DNA of 64,000 nt from an uncultured Ectothiorhodospiraceae bacterium (GCA_937141935.1 CAKZQS010000027.1:1-64000); one strand, 5' to 3'; positions 26,112 through 35,122 are shown, counted from the stretch's first letter. Program-made: numbers and translations. The notes: a model not told the origin generated them from the letters alone.

Positions 26112-27485
26112 ATGTCTGCCGCCGCCGCCCGCAATGCCCGCCTGGCCGATGGTCTGGCCGCCCGCGGGGCGCGCACCGGGTCCTCCAGCGGGCTGGTGGC
26201 CTCGGGCACGCTGGAGCGCGTGGTCGGGCTGACGCTGGAAGCCAGCGGCTGCCCGGTGCCCATCGGCACGCCCTGCCGGGTCGAGTCCGACACCGGCCCG
26301 GTGGATGCCGAGGTGGTGGGCTTTGCCTCCCGCCGCACCTATTTGATGCCGCGCGGCACCATTGGCGCGCTGCGCCCCGGTGCCCGGGTCACGCCGGCGC
26401 TGCGCCGGGCCGAGGTGCCGCAGGGCGAGGGGCTGCTGGGCCGGGTGCTGGATGCCGACGGCCAGCCCCTGGACGGCCGTGGGCGGCTGCGCGTGGCCCG
26501 TTGGGGCAACCTGCGCCAGCCGCCGATCAACCCGCTGTTGCGGGCGCCCGTTAGCCAGCCGCTGGATGTGGGCGTGCGCTCGATCAACGGCGTGCTCAGC
26601 CTGGCCCGCGGCCAGCGCATCGGCCTGTTCGCCGGCGCCGGCGTGGGCAAATCCAGCCTGCTGGGCATGATGACCCGCCACACCGCCGCCGAAGTCACCG
26701 TGGTGGCGCTGATCGGCGAACGGGGGCGGGAGGTGCGCGAGTTCGTGCAGGACACGCTGGGCGAGCGCGGGCTGAAGCGCGCGGTCGTCGTGGCCGCGCC
26801 GGCCGACGCGCCGCCGCTCACCCGGGTCCGCGCCGCCTACATGGCCACGGCGATTGCCGAGGGCTTTCGCGATGCCGGCCGCGACGTGCTGCTGCTGATG
26901 GATTCGCTGACCCGCTTCGCCCAGGCGCAGCGCGAGATCGGCCTGGCCGTCGGCGAGCCGCCGGCCACCCGGGGCTACCCGCCCTCGGTTTTCACCCAGC
27001 TGCCGCAGCTGATCGAGCGCGCCGGCAACGCCGAGCAGGGGCAGGGCTCCATCAGCGCGATCTACACGGTGCTGGTCGAGGGCGACGACATGAACGACCC
27101 CGTGGGTGACCATGCCCGCGCGATCCTGGATGGGCACATCGTGCTCAGCCGCGAGGTGGCCGAGTCCGGCATTTACCCGGCCGTGGACCTGGAGCGCTCG
27201 GTCAGCCGCCTGGCCCAGGTGGTGCAGACGCCCACCCAGCAGCTCCAGGCGCGCGAGCTGCGCGCGCTGATTGCCGCCTGGCGGCGCAACCAGGACCTGA
27301 TCGCCATCGGCGCCTACAAGCGCGGCGCCGATGCGCGCACCGACCGGGCGCTGGATCGCTGGGGCCGCATCGAGGCCTTTTTGCGCCAGGCGCCGGGCGA
27401 GCGCTGCGCGCTCAGCGATGCCCGCGAGGCGCTGGCCGGCCTGCTCGAGGATGCCGTGGACCGGGAGTTGCAGCCGCGGGCCTAG
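26112..27485 (+). CDS. fliI: Flagellum-specific export ATPase FliI
   Basis: ATPase of the flagellar type III secretion apparatus. 457 residues. Walker A GAGVGKSS (175-182), GERGREVREFVQDTLGE after it, Walker B region DVLLLMDSLTRFAQAQREIG (about 257-276) and the family signature GEPPATRGYPPSVFTQLPQL. The ATG at 26112 was chosen because the upstream open frame runs through fliH. The closest homologues are F1-ATPase beta subunits, but neighbours and the ERVVGLTLEASG N-terminus mark it as FliI. Confidence 0.96.
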   Translation: MSAAAARNARLADGLAARGARTGSSSGLVASGTLERVVGLTLEASGCPVPIGTPCRVESDTGPVDAEVVGFASRRTYLMPRGTIGALRPGARVTPALRRAEVPQGEGLLGRVLDADGQPLDGRGRLRVARWGNLRQPPINPLLRAPVSQPLDVGVRSINGVLSLARGQRIGLFAGAGVGKSSLLGMMTRHTAAEVTVVALIGERGREVREFVQDTLGERGLKRAVVVAAPADAPPLTRVRAAYMATAIAEGFRDAGRDVLLLMDSLTRFAQAQREIGLAVGEPPATRGYPPSVFTQLPQLIERAGNAEQGQGSISAIYTVLVEGDDMNDPVGDHARAILDGHIVLSREVAESGIYPAVDLERSVSRLAQVVQTPTQQLQARELRALIAAWRRNQDLIAIGAYKRGADARTDRALDRWGRIEAFLRQAPGERCALSDAREALAGLLEDAVDRELQPRA

Positions 27486-27503
27486 ACTTGAGCCTTCGCA
27501 CCG

Positions 27504-27911
27504 ATGAAGCAGCGAACCATCGACGCGCTGCGGCGGCAACGCCGTAGCCTGGAGGACGCCGCGCGCCAGGACTGGGCGGCTCGTGAGGCCCACAGCGAGA
27601 AGCTGGCCAGCCTGCGCGCCCAGATCGAAGCGGCCCAGCCCACCCGCCCGCCGGCCACCAATGCCTGGCAGCTGCGGCTGGGGCAGGGCTTTCAGGCCCG
27701 GTTGCACGGCGTGCTGGAGCAGGCCCGCAGCCAGGAGGCCCAGGCCCAGGCGCATGCCCAGGCCGGCCAGCAGCTCTACGCCGACCGTCGCCGCGACCTG
27801 CTGGCCGTCGAGCGCATGCAGGAGCGGCTGGAGGCGCGCCGGCGCGAGGACCGGCAGCGCCAGGAACAACACCTGCTCGACGACTACAGCGGCTACCGCC
27901 ATGGCCGTTAG
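27504..27911 (+). CDS. fliJ: Flagellar export protein FliJ
   Basis: Small coiled-coil protein of the export ATPase complex, comparable to the F1 gamma stalk. 135 residues, almost entirely charged and helical, with many Arg/Gln/Glu and no hydrophobic core, ending RRREDRQRQEQHLLDDYSGY. Sequence similarity in this family is low; the call rests on length, coiled-coil character and the position between fliI and fliK. It overlaps fliK by 11 bases. Confidence 0.85.
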   Translation: MKQRTIDALRRQRRSLEDAARQDWAAREAHSEKLASLRAQIEAAQPTRPPATNAWQLRLGQGFQARLHGVLEQARSQEAQAQAHAQAGQQLYADRRRDLLAVERMQERLEARRREDRQRQEQHLLDDYSGYRHGR

Positions 27912-29706
27912 CGCCACGGGCAGCCCTGGGCTGACGCCGACTTCGCGCGGTGGCGCGGGCATGGCGCCGCCCGGCCGCGCCGCGGCGGGGAGCGCGGACA
28001 ACACGCCCTTCGCCAACTTCCTGCGCGCCGGCGCCGCGGGCACGCAAGCGCCGGGCGGGAGCACGCAGTCAGGGCCCGGCGAAAGCGCCACCACGGACGC
28101 ATCGACACGGCCTGGGGACAACGGCAATTCCCAGGCCGACGGCACGGCTGCGCTGCCTGCCGCCAGCGCAGCCGCAGCCGCGACAGACCCCGCGCCTCCC
28201 GGCGCGCCCAAGGGCGGCCTGGGACCAAACTCTTCGGCACAGACGACGTCGGCGAAGGCGGCCGCAAACAGCGGCACGAGTGCTTCCGACCAGGCGGCGA
28301 CTGCGCCGTCGGCCGGCTCCGCCTCCGCCACGCACAGCGCCTCCGCCGGCGCCGCCACCGGGGTTGCCGGGGCCCAGCCGAAGCCGCATCCCCAAGCAGA
28401 GCCCGGCCTCGCCCAGCCGCGTGCCCACACGCAGATCGCTCAGGCCGTAGCCGGGCCGGGTGCCGCGGGCTCGGGCACGGCGGGCTCGGCGGCTGCGACC
28501 GCCGCCACGAGCGCTGGCCTGGGTGGGTCCAGCGCCGCGACCAGCCCGGCCGTTACCGCGCCAGCGTCGGCCAGTTCGACCGCCGCGCACATCCCGCCCG
28601 CCTCGGCGGCCCATGCCGGTGGTCCCGGCCCGTCGGCGCCGGGGCAGGGCGCGGGACCCGCGCCCGCGGATCCGGCCGCCGCCGGCAGCGCGGCAGCCAG
28701 CGCCCTGGGCAGCGCGGCCGGCCAGGCCGGCGCGAGTCCCGCTACGACTTCGGGCGCGAACGCGGCCGCGCCCACCACCACCGCGAGCGCCACCGTGCCC
28801 ACGACCGCGCCCGCAACCTCGACCACGGCCGCGACCGCCACCTCGACCGCGGCCGCGATGGCCACCGGGAGCCCGGCCGCGACGAATCCACAGACGCCGC
28901 CGCAGGTCACACCGCCCATACAGGCCCCGACCCATGCCGCCGCGCCCGCGACGCGCAACTCCGCCGGTGCCGGCAGCGGCGACGGCGGCGCGCGCGCGGT
29001 GCTGTCCGCCGCCTACGCCACCGCCGAGGCGGCATCGCCGGGGCGGCCGCAGGCGGCGCCCCAGGCGGCCGCCCAAACGACCATGGCAGCCGGTGGCGGC
29101 AATGCGCTGGCGGCCAGCCTGGCCCTGGAAACAATGCTCGGTCCGCAGGCCGCAATGGCCGAATTGCCGGGCCTGGAACTCGCCCGTGCGGATAACGCCG
29201 CGGGCCTGGGCGGGCTGAGCGCCGCGGCCGGCCCTGGCGGGCTGGTACCCCTGCGCCTGGACGCCGCCGCGCCGGGGCTGTGGCAGGGCCCGCCGCTGGA
29301 TACCACGCAGGCCGGCTGGGCCGAGGGCCTGGCGGAGGATGTCATCGAGCTGCGCCAGCTGGGCGATGGCCGCCTGCGCCTGCAGCTCGCGCCCGAGGGG
29401 CTGGGTCAGCTCGACATCATGCTCAGCGGGGGTAGCGAAGGCGTGGAGCTGCGCGTGCTCAGCGACTCGGCCGCCGCGCGCGAACTGCTGCAGAGCCAGG
29501 TCGAGACGTTGCGTAGCCGGCTCGCCGAGGCCGGCCTGGATCTGCTGGGTCTGCACACCGATGCGCCGCAGGCCGATGGCCGGCGTCGGGATTCCGACGC
29601 GATGCCAACTGCCGTGAACGCCGGGCCTGAGGAGGCCGTCGAAAATCCGACGCATGCGCCTGCCGTGTCGCATGCCAGCGCTGGCCGGCTCGATCTTTAC
29701 GCCTGA
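27901..29706 (+). CDS. fliK: Flagellar hook-length control protein FliK
   Basis: Molecular ruler that switches export from hook to filament substrates. 601 residues. Residues 1 to about 400 are very low in complexity (Ala, Gly, Thr, Ser, Pro), a flexible ruler. The conserved Flg_hook domain lies at about 473-565, with VIELRQLGDGRLRLQLAPEG, LGQLDIMLSGG and LLQSQVETLRSRLAEAGLDL. The ATG at 27901 overlaps the end of fliJ; the frame remains open further upstream only as a shadow of fliJ. The length exceeds that of E. coli FliK (about 375), which might imply a longer hook or a different ruler geometry. Confidence 0.9.
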   Translation: MAVSATGSPGLTPTSRGGAGMAPPGRAAAGSADNTPFANFLRAGAAGTQAPGGSTQSGPGESATTDASTRPGDNGNSQADGTAALPAASAAAAATDPAPPGAPKGGLGPNSSAQTTSAKAAANSGTSASDQAATAPSAGSASATHSASAGAATGVAGAQPKPHPQAEPGLAQPRAHTQIAQAVAGPGAAGSGTAGSAAATAATSAGLGGSSAATSPAVTAPASASSTAAHIPPASAAHAGGPGPSAPGQGAGPAPADPAAAGSAAASALGSAAGQAGASPATTSGANAAAPTTTASATVPTTAPATSTTAATATSTAAAMATGSPAATNPQTPPQVTPPIQAPTHAAAPATRNSAGAGSGDGGARAVLSAAYATAEAASPGRPQAAPQAAAQTTMAAGGGNALAASLALETMLGPQAAMAELPGLELARADNAAGLGGLSAAAGPGGLVPLRLDAAAPGLWQGPPLDTTQAGWAEGLAEDVIELRQLGDGRLRLQLAPEGLGQLDIMLSGGSEGVELRVLSDSAAARELLQSQVETLRSRLAEAGLDLLGLHTDAPQADGRRRDSDAMPTAVNAGPEEAVENPTHAPAVSHASAGRLDLYA

Positions 29707-29737
29707 AAACAGCCGCTTGCGCGCATAGCCGCGCGCG

Positions 29738-29753
29738 CGGCATGCGCTTTGCC
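29738..29753 (+). promoter_or_regulatory. Sigma-54 promoter of the fliL operon
   Basis: CGGCATG-CGCT-TTGCC matches 9 or 10 of 12 consensus positions with exact GG-N10-GC spacing, in the gap after fliK. Predicted start is about 29765, 20 bases before fliL. Confidence 0.7.
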
Positions 29754-29784
29754 TCTGGCCGGGTAGTTTGATCCGGAGCCGGCC

Positions 29785-30297
29785 GTGGCCGACAACGACA
29801 CCAATACCGAAACCGCGCCGGCCGCCCCGGCACCCGCCAAGTCCGGCGGCAAGGGCAAGTTTTTGCTGCTGCTCGTCTTGCTGCTGGCCGCCGCGGCCGG
29901 TGGCGGCGCCGGCTACAAGTTCTTCGTGCTCGACCCGGCGGCGCTGGCCTCCGGCGCCGTGGAGCCGCCCAAGCCCGACCCGGTCTACGTCGAGCTGCGC
30001 CCGGCCTTCGTGGTCAACCTGGCGGACATCGAGGTGCTGCGCTTCGTGCAGGCCGAAATCGACCTGATGAGCCGCGACCCCGATGTGGCGCTGCTGATCG
30101 AGCAGCACATGCCGGCGATCCGCCACCAGCTGGTGCTGACGCTGTCGATGCAGAACTTCGCCGACCTGCTTGCGCCGGGCGGCAAGGACGCGCTGCTGGA
30201 GGCGATTCGCGCGCGTATCAACACCCTGCTGGCCGAGTTCAGCGAGCAGGAGGAGGCGATTGAGGAGGTCTACTTCTCCGCCTTTGTGATGCAATGA
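29785..30297 (+). CDS. fliL: Flagellar basal-body protein FliL
   Basis: Inner-membrane protein that stabilises the stator around the rotor. 170 residues with a GTG start. Lys-rich cytoplasmic N-terminus, one membrane segment (about 31-50, [19 protein letters not shown]), and a periplasmic domain with YVELRPAFVVNLADIEVLRF and the ending EEAIEEVYFSAFVMQ. It opens fliLMNOPQR-flhB behind a probable sigma-54 promoter and overlaps fliM by four bases. Confidence 0.92.
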   Translation: MADNDTNTETAPAAPAPAKSGGKGKFLLLLVLLLAAAAGGGAGYKFFVLDPAALASGAVEPPKPDPVYVELRPAFVVNLADIEVLRFVQAEIDLMSRDPDVALLIEQHMPAIRHQLVLTLSMQNFADLLAPGGKDALLEAIRARINTLLAEFSEQEEAIEEVYFSAFVMQ

Positions 30298-31295
30298 GCC
30301 ACGATCTGCTCAGCCAGGACGAAATCGACGCCCTGCTGGATGGCGTCGGTAACGGCGAGGTCGAAACCCAGGACGAGCCGCCGGAGAAAGGCGCCGTACG
30401 CAACTGGAACTTCGGCTCGCAGGATCGCATCGTGCGCGGCCGGCTGCCCTCGCTGGAAATGGTCGGCGAGCGTTTCGCCCGCCAGTTCCGGGTCACGCTG
30501 TTCAACATCCTGCGGCGCAATCCCGAGATCGCCTTTGCCGGGCTGGAGACGCTGAAGTACAGCGACTACATGCACCGGCTCTATGTGCCGACCAACCTGA
30601 ATCTGATTCGGGCCAAGCCGCTGCGCGGCACCGCGCTGCTGCTGATCGAACCCAAGCTGGTCTTTGGCGTGGTCGACCGCTTTTTTGGCGGCGATGGTCG
30701 CTTCAACGCACGCATCGAAGGCCGCGAGTTCACGCCCACCGAGATGCGCGTGATCCGCATCCTGATCGACGCCGCCTTCGGCGACCTGAAGGAGGCCTGG
30801 TCGCCGGTGATGGACCTGGACTTCGAATACGTCCAGTCCGAGCTGAACCCGCACCTGGCGACCATCGTCAGCCCCTCCGAAATCGTGGTCGTGTCGCGCT
30901 TTACGGTCGACCTGGAGGGCGCCGGCGGCGAGATCCACCTGACGCTGCCCTACGCGATGATCGAGCCGATCCGCGAGCAGCTGTCGAACGGCATCCAGAG
31001 CGACCGCACCGACCGTGACGAGCGCTGGATCCACAACCTGCGCGACCACGTCAGCGCCTCCGAGGTGGAGCTGCGCGGCGTGCTGGCCGAGCCTCGCATC
31101 ACGCTGGCCGAGCTGCTGTCGCTGAGCGCCGAGGACGTCATCCCCATCGCCTGGCCGCCCAAGGTCGAGCTGCGGGTCGAGAACGTGACCCGCTTCGCCG
31201 GCCAGTTCGGCGTATCGGGCGGCCGTAACGCTGTCCGCATCAATCGCATTGTCGGCCCGGACACCGAGCCGAAAACCCCACGGAGTGCCGCATGA
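30294..31295 (+). CDS. fliM: Flagellar motor switch protein FliM
   Basis: C-ring protein that binds phosphorylated CheY. 333 residues. The N-terminal CheY-binding peptide LLSQDEIDALLDGV is intact (about 4-17). The middle CheC-like domain contains GTALLLIEPKLVFGVVDRFF followed by GGDGR. The C-terminal SpoA domain ends ENVTRFAGQFGVSGGRNAVR. ATGA overlaps join it to fliL and fliN. Two CheY proteins in this window could compete for its N-terminus. Confidence 0.96.
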   Translation: MSHDLLSQDEIDALLDGVGNGEVETQDEPPEKGAVRNWNFGSQDRIVRGRLPSLEMVGERFARQFRVTLFNILRRNPEIAFAGLETLKYSDYMHRLYVPTNLNLIRAKPLRGTALLLIEPKLVFGVVDRFFGGDGRFNARIEGREFTPTEMRVIRILIDAAFGDLKEAWSPVMDLDFEYVQSELNPHLATIVSPSEIVVVSRFTVDLEGAGGEIHLTLPYAMIEPIREQLSNGIQSDRTDRDERWIHNLRDHVSASEVELRGVLAEPRITLAELLSLSAEDVIPIAWPPKVELRVENVTRFAGQFGVSGGRNAVRINRIVGPDTEPKTPRSAA

Positions 31296-31720
31296 GCAAC
31301 GACGCCAGCCCCCAAACCCCGGCCAGCGCCGAGTCCGCCCCGGCGACGAGCCAAGCCGCGGCTCAGGCCCAGTACGCGCCGCCCGAGTTCCCCAGCGTTG
31401 GCGAACCCGAGGAGCCGGCCGCGGCCGCCGCCACGCCGGCGCCGGCCGGCGACGGCAACGTCAATCTGGATCTGATTCTGGACGTCCCGATCACGCTGTC
31501 CATGGAGGTCGGCCGGACCCGGGTGCCGATCCGCAACCTGCTGCAGCTGAACCCCGGCTCGGTGGTCGAGCTGGACCGCATCGCCGGCCAGCCGCTGGAC
31601 GTGTACGTCAACGGCACTCTGATCGCGCATGGCGAGGTCGTGGTGGTCAACGAAAAATTCGGCGTGCGCCTGATCGACGTGGTCAGCCCGGCCGAGCGCA
31701 TCCGCAAGCTGCAGGCATGA
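31292..31720 (+). CDS. fliN: Flagellar motor switch protein FliN
   Basis: C-ring base protein and docking site for FliH. 142 residues. The N-terminal 50 residues are Ala/Pro-rich and disordered. The SpoA domain (about 62-140) has DVPITLSMEVGRTRVPIRNL, NPGSVVELDRIAGQPLDVYV and EKFGVRLIDVVSPAERIRKL. It is joined by overlap to fliM and fliO. Confidence 0.95.
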   Translation: MSNDASPQTPASAESAPATSQAAAQAQYAPPEFPSVGEPEEPAAAAATPAPAGDGNVNLDLILDVPITLSMEVGRTRVPIRNLLQLNPGSVVELDRIAGQPLDVYVNGTLIAHGEVVVVNEKFGVRLIDVVSPAERIRKLQA

Positions 31721-32028
31721 GCGGCGGCGGCGCGATGCTGAACCTGATCTTCGGCCTCGCCGTCGTGCTGGGCATGTTGTGGCTGCTGCTGGCGGGTTTG
31801 CGCCGGGTGCCGGCGCTGCGCGGGCTGATGCCGGCCAGCCGCGGCCGCGTGCACGCCAGCCTGGCCGTCGGCCCGCGCGAGCGCGTGGTGCTGGTGGAGT
31901 TCGCGGGCGAGGCCCTGGTTCTGGGCGTGGCGCCCGGCCGGGTGAGCCTGCTCAAGGAGCTGCCGGCCGCGCACTTGCAGGCGCTGGCCGCACAGGACGG
32001 CGCCCCGCAGCGCACGCCCGCGCCGTGA
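31717..32028 (+). CDS. fliO: Flagellar export assembly protein FliO
   Basis: Membrane protein that assists assembly of the FliP export-gate ring. 103 residues, short and poorly conserved as usual. One membrane segment (about 8-26, NLIFGLAVVLGMLWLLLAGL) and a cytoplasmic beta-rich domain with RVHASLAVGPRERVVLVEFA, typical of FliO. ATGA overlap with fliN; its stop overlaps the fliP GTG. Confidence 0.85.
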   Translation: MSGGGAMLNLIFGLAVVLGMLWLLLAGLRRVPALRGLMPASRGRVHASLAVGPRERVVLVEFAGEALVLGVAPGRVSLLKELPAAHLQALAAQDGAPQRTPAP

Positions 32029-32846
32029 CCCGCGCCTGGCGTCGCCTGCGGGCCGGGCTGCTGCTGTGCCTGTGCCTGCCGGCGCTGGCGCTGGCGCAGC
32101 CGGCCGATACGTCGCCGCCGCCGCCCGCCAACCCGCCCGCGCTGACGGCCGAGCCGCTGGCCCTGGCCGGGCCCGGGCTGCCGGCGGTGACCGTGGTGGA
32201 AAGCGCCGATGGCGGCGAGACCTACACGCTGACGCTGCAGCTGCTGATCGCGCTGACGCTGCTGACGATGCTGCCGGCGGTGGTGCTGCTGACCACGGCC
32301 TTCACCCGCATCATCGTCGTGCTGGGCCTGCTGCGGCATGCGCTGGGCACCGGCCAGACGCCCTCGAACCAGGTCCTGCTGGGGCTGGCCCTGATGCTGG
32401 CCGCCTTCGTGATGCGTCCGGTGCTCGATCAGATCCACAGCGAGGCCTGGCAGCCCTACAGTGAGGGCCGCATGTCCGCCGGGGATGCGGTGCAAACGGC
32501 GCTGGTGCCACTGCGCGGCTTCATGCTGGCGCAAACCCGCGAGTCCAGCCTGCAAAGCCTGGCCGAGATCGCCGGCGATGGCCCCTATGCCGGGCCCGAG
32601 GCCGTGCCACTCACGGTGCTGGTGCCGGCCTTCGTGCTCAGCGAGCTGACCACGGCCTTTCAGATCGGATTCATGCTTTTCATTCCCTTCGTCGTCATCG
32701 ACCTGGTCGTGGCCTCGGTGCTGATGTCGATGGGGATGATGATGCTCTCGCCCATGCTGGTCTCCCTGCCGATGAAGATCATGCTGTTCGTCCTGGTGGA
32801 CGGCTGGGCCCTGCTCGTCGGCAGCCTCGCGGAGAGCTTCCGATGA
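32025..32846 (+). CDS. fliP: Flagellar export gate protein FliP
   Basis: Core of the FliPQR export channel. 273 residues, GTG start overlapping the fliO stop. Cleavable signal peptide (LLLCLCLPALALAQP, about 11-25), then membrane helices with LLTMLPAVVLLTTAFTRIIV, the signature FTRIIVVLGLLRHALGT, and FVVIDLVVASVLMSMGMMML near the C-terminus. GTG was chosen because it overlaps the previous stop and gives a complete signal peptide. Confidence 0.95.
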   Translation: MTRAWRRLRAGLLLCLCLPALALAQPADTSPPPPANPPALTAEPLALAGPGLPAVTVVESADGGETYTLTLQLLIALTLLTMLPAVVLLTTAFTRIIVVLGLLRHALGTGQTPSNQVLLGLALMLAAFVMRPVLDQIHSEAWQPYSEGRMSAGDAVQTALVPLRGFMLAQTRESSLQSLAEIAGDGPYAGPEAVPLTVLVPAFVLSELTTAFQIGFMLFIPFVVIDLVVASVLMSMGMMMLSPMLVSLPMKIMLFVLVDGWALLVGSLAESFR

Positions 32847-33112
32847 CGATTGCCGACGTGACCGATTTGATGCGCCAGGCGCTGACGCTGACCACGCTGG
32901 TCTCGGCACCGCTGCTGATCGTGGCGCTGGCGGTGGGCCTGATTGTCGGCCTGTTCCAGGCCGCCACCCAGGTCAACGAGATGACGCTGAGCTTCATCCC
33001 CAAGCTGTTGGCGATGGGCGCGGTGATGCTGGTGGCCGGCGGCTGGATGCTGGCCCACATGGTCGGCTTCACCCGCCAGCTGATTCTCGACCTGCCCATC
33101 CTGATCGGCTGA
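32843..33112 (+). CDS. fliQ: Flagellar export gate protein FliQ
   Basis: Small export-gate subunit, 89 residues with two membrane helices (about 15-39 and 52-75). Family motifs: LTTLVSAPLLIVALAVGLIV, FQAATQVNEMTLSFIPKLL. ATGA overlap with fliP and one base before fliR. The tight packing is typical of the conserved fliPQR-flhB block. Confidence 0.95.
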   Translation: MTIADVTDLMRQALTLTTLVSAPLLIVALAVGLIVGLFQAATQVNEMTLSFIPKLLAMGAVMLVAGGWMLAHMVGFTRQLILDLPILIG

Positions 33113-33113
33113 T

Positions 33114-33884
33114 ATGCCGGCGGCGCCGCTGCTGCTGGGCTTCGAGGAGCTGCTGACGGCGCTGTGGCTGTCGCTGCGCGTGGGCGGCATGTGGGTGGCG
33201 ATCCCGGTCTTTGGCAGCGCGGTGCTGCCGGCGCGGCTGCGCGTGCTGCTGATCGTGGCCACGACCGTGTTGCTGGCCATCACGCTGCACGAGCGGCTGC
33301 CCATCCCCGAGCCCAGCACGCCGGCCTTCTGGGTCGGCGCGGTGCGCGAGATTCTGATTGGCCTGATGCTGGGTTTCACGCTGCGGCTGGCCTTCGAGGC
33401 CATGCTGCTGGCGGCCGAGCTGATCAGCCTGGCGATGGGCCTGGGCTTCGCCCAGCTCAACGACCCGCTGCGCGGCACCTCGGCCCCGGTGCTGGGGCAG
33501 CTCTTCTCGGTGGCGACCACGCTGGTGTTCCTGACACTGGAGGGCCACCTGCGGCTGCTGGAGTGGCTGCTGTGGAGCTACGTCGGCCCCGATCAGTCCG
33601 GGCTGGCCGACGACCTGCTCGGCGGCACGCTGGCCTGGTCGGGCTTTGTCTTCACCCATGCCGTGCAGGTGGCCATGCCGGCCCTGTTCGCGCTGCTGCT
33701 GGTGAACCTGGGCTTTGGCGTCATCAGCCGCTCGGCGCCCAGCCTGAACCTGCTGGCCGTGGGTTTCCCCGCGGCGCTCCTGATCGGCATCCTGCTGCTA
33801 TTGCTGCTGGTGCCGGCCATCGTCGAGGGCGCCGAGCTGGCCATCGCGGCCGGCCTGGCGCTGGTCGAGTCGGTGCTGGGCTAG
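33114..33884 (+). CDS. fliR: Flagellar export gate protein FliR
   Basis: Export-gate subunit, 256 residues with about six membrane helices. Characteristic stretches are REILIGLMLGFTLRLAFEAM and ISLAMGLGFAQLNDPLRGTS, followed by a long hydrophobic C-terminal part (LLAVGFPAALLIGILLLLLL). It begins one base after the fliQ stop and is followed by flhB after nine bases. Confidence 0.95.
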   Translation: MPAAPLLLGFEELLTALWLSLRVGGMWVAIPVFGSAVLPARLRVLLIVATTVLLAITLHERLPIPEPSTPAFWVGAVREILIGLMLGFTLRLAFEAMLLAAELISLAMGLGFAQLNDPLRGTSAPVLGQLFSVATTLVFLTLEGHLRLLEWLLWSYVGPDQSGLADDLLGGTLAWSGFVFTHAVQVAMPALFALLLVNLGFGVISRSAPSLNLLAVGFPAALLIGILLLLLLVPAIVEGAELAIAAGLALVESVLG

Positions 33885-33893
33885 GGCGGGGCG

Positions 33894-35042
33894 ATGAGCG
33901 GCAAGGACGACAGCGCCCAGAAAACCGAAGACCCCACCCCGCGACGCATACGCGAACAACGGGAGAAGGGGCAGGTTCCGCGCTCGCGCGAGCTGGGCAG
34001 CTTCGCGGTGACCGGGGCCAGCGTGCTGGGGCTGCTGCTGGCCGGCGCCGGCATGCTGCGGGCCCTGACCGAGGATCTGCGCGCCGCGCTGCGCTTTGAT
34101 GCCGATGACCTACAGCGCGCCAACCTGGGCCTGGAACTGGGCCGCGGGCTGGCCGAGGGGCTGACCTGGATGCTGCCGCTGCTGATCGCCACGATCATCG
34201 GGGCCATTGTCGGCACGCTGGGCGTCGGCGGCTGGAACTTCTCGACCAAGGCCTGGGTGCCGGACTTCAGCCGCCTGAACCCGCTGGAAGGCTTCAAGCG
34301 CATGGTGTCCTGGCAGGGCCTGTCGGAGCTGCTCAAGGGCCTGGCCAAGTTCGGCCTGCTGGGCGCCCTGCTGTGTGCGGTGCTGTGGACCAGCCGCGAC
34401 GAAATTCTGGCGCTGGGGCGCATGAGCTGGCCGACCGCCACCGGCTTCGGGGCGCGCGTCATTTTGCTGACGCTGGCGCTGCTGACCCTGGGCCTGCTGG
34501 TCATCGCGCTGATCGATGCGCCCTTCCAGATGTGGCAGTACCGCGAGCGGCTGAAGATGAGCCTGCACGAGGTGCGCGAAGAGCTCAAGGACAGCGAGGG
34601 CCGGCCCGAGGTCAAGCAGCAGATTCGCGCCCAGCAGCAGGCGCTGTCGCGGCGGCGTTTGCGCGAGGCGGTGCCGCAGGCCGATGTGGTCATCACCAAC
34701 CCGCGGCATTACGCGGTAGCACTGCGCTACGAGGCCGACAGCATGGCCGCGCCGGTGCTGCTGGCCAAGGGCACCGGGCCCGAGGCTGCGCTGATCCGCG
34801 AACTGGCGACGGAGCACCAGATTCCGCTGGTCGAGGCGCCGCCGCTGGCGCGGGCGCTGTACCGCCACGTGGCCGAAACCGCCGCCGTGCCGGCCGCGCT
34901 GTACCTGGCCGTGGCCCAGGTGCTCAGCTATGTCTACCAGCTGCGCCAGCTGGCCGAGGCGCCGCCGCAGGCGAGCCTGGCCACGCCCACGCCGCCCAGC
35001 CCCGACGTGCCGGAAGACTGGCGCTGGGACCCGGCTGACTAG
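33894..35042 (+). CDS. flhB: Flagellar export switch protein FlhB
   Basis: Controls the substrate-specificity switch of the export apparatus. 382 residues. The N-terminus has KTEDPTPRRIREQREKGQVP, four membrane helices follow, then a cytoplasmic domain with the autocleavage site. That site reads NPRH (N269-P270-R271-H272, in VVITNPRHYAVAL) rather than the standard NPTH. Asn, Pro and His needed for cleavage are present; Thr is replaced by Arg. A Pro-rich C-terminal tail extends to residue 382. The FliK partner is in the same island. Confidence 0.95.
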   Translation: MSGKDDSAQKTEDPTPRRIREQREKGQVPRSRELGSFAVTGASVLGLLLAGAGMLRALTEDLRAALRFDADDLQRANLGLELGRGLAEGLTWMLPLLIATIIGAIVGTLGVGGWNFSTKAWVPDFSRLNPLEGFKRMVSWQGLSELLKGLAKFGLLGALLCAVLWTSRDEILALGRMSWPTATGFGARVILLTLALLTLGLLVIALIDAPFQMWQYRERLKMSLHEVREELKDSEGRPEVKQQIRAQQQALSRRRLREAVPQADVVITNPRHYAVALRYEADSMAAPVLLAKGTGPEAALIRELATEHQIPLVEAPPLARALYRHVAETAAVPAALYLAVAQVLSYVYQLRQLAEAPPQASLATPTPPSPDVPEDWRWDPAD

Positions 35043-35069
35043 CGGCGGTATTGGTCGCGGGATCGGCCG

Positions 35070-35085
35070 CGGTATCGCACTTGCA
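35070..35085 (+). promoter_or_regulatory. Sigma-54 promoter of flhA
   Basis: CGGTATC-GCAC-TTGCA has GG-N10-GC and a perfect TTGCA -12 box, in the 80-base gap after flhB. Predicted start is about 35097, 26 bases before flhA. Confidence 0.68.
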
Positions 35086-35122
35086 GTTTGCGGCGCACGC
35101 ACTGCCATTCAGACCCACCGCG

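Noticed and set aside
28069-30294. Minus-strand open frame of about 741 codons opposite fliK and fliL
   Set aside because: Low-complexity Arg/Gly-rich shadow of the fliK ruler region.
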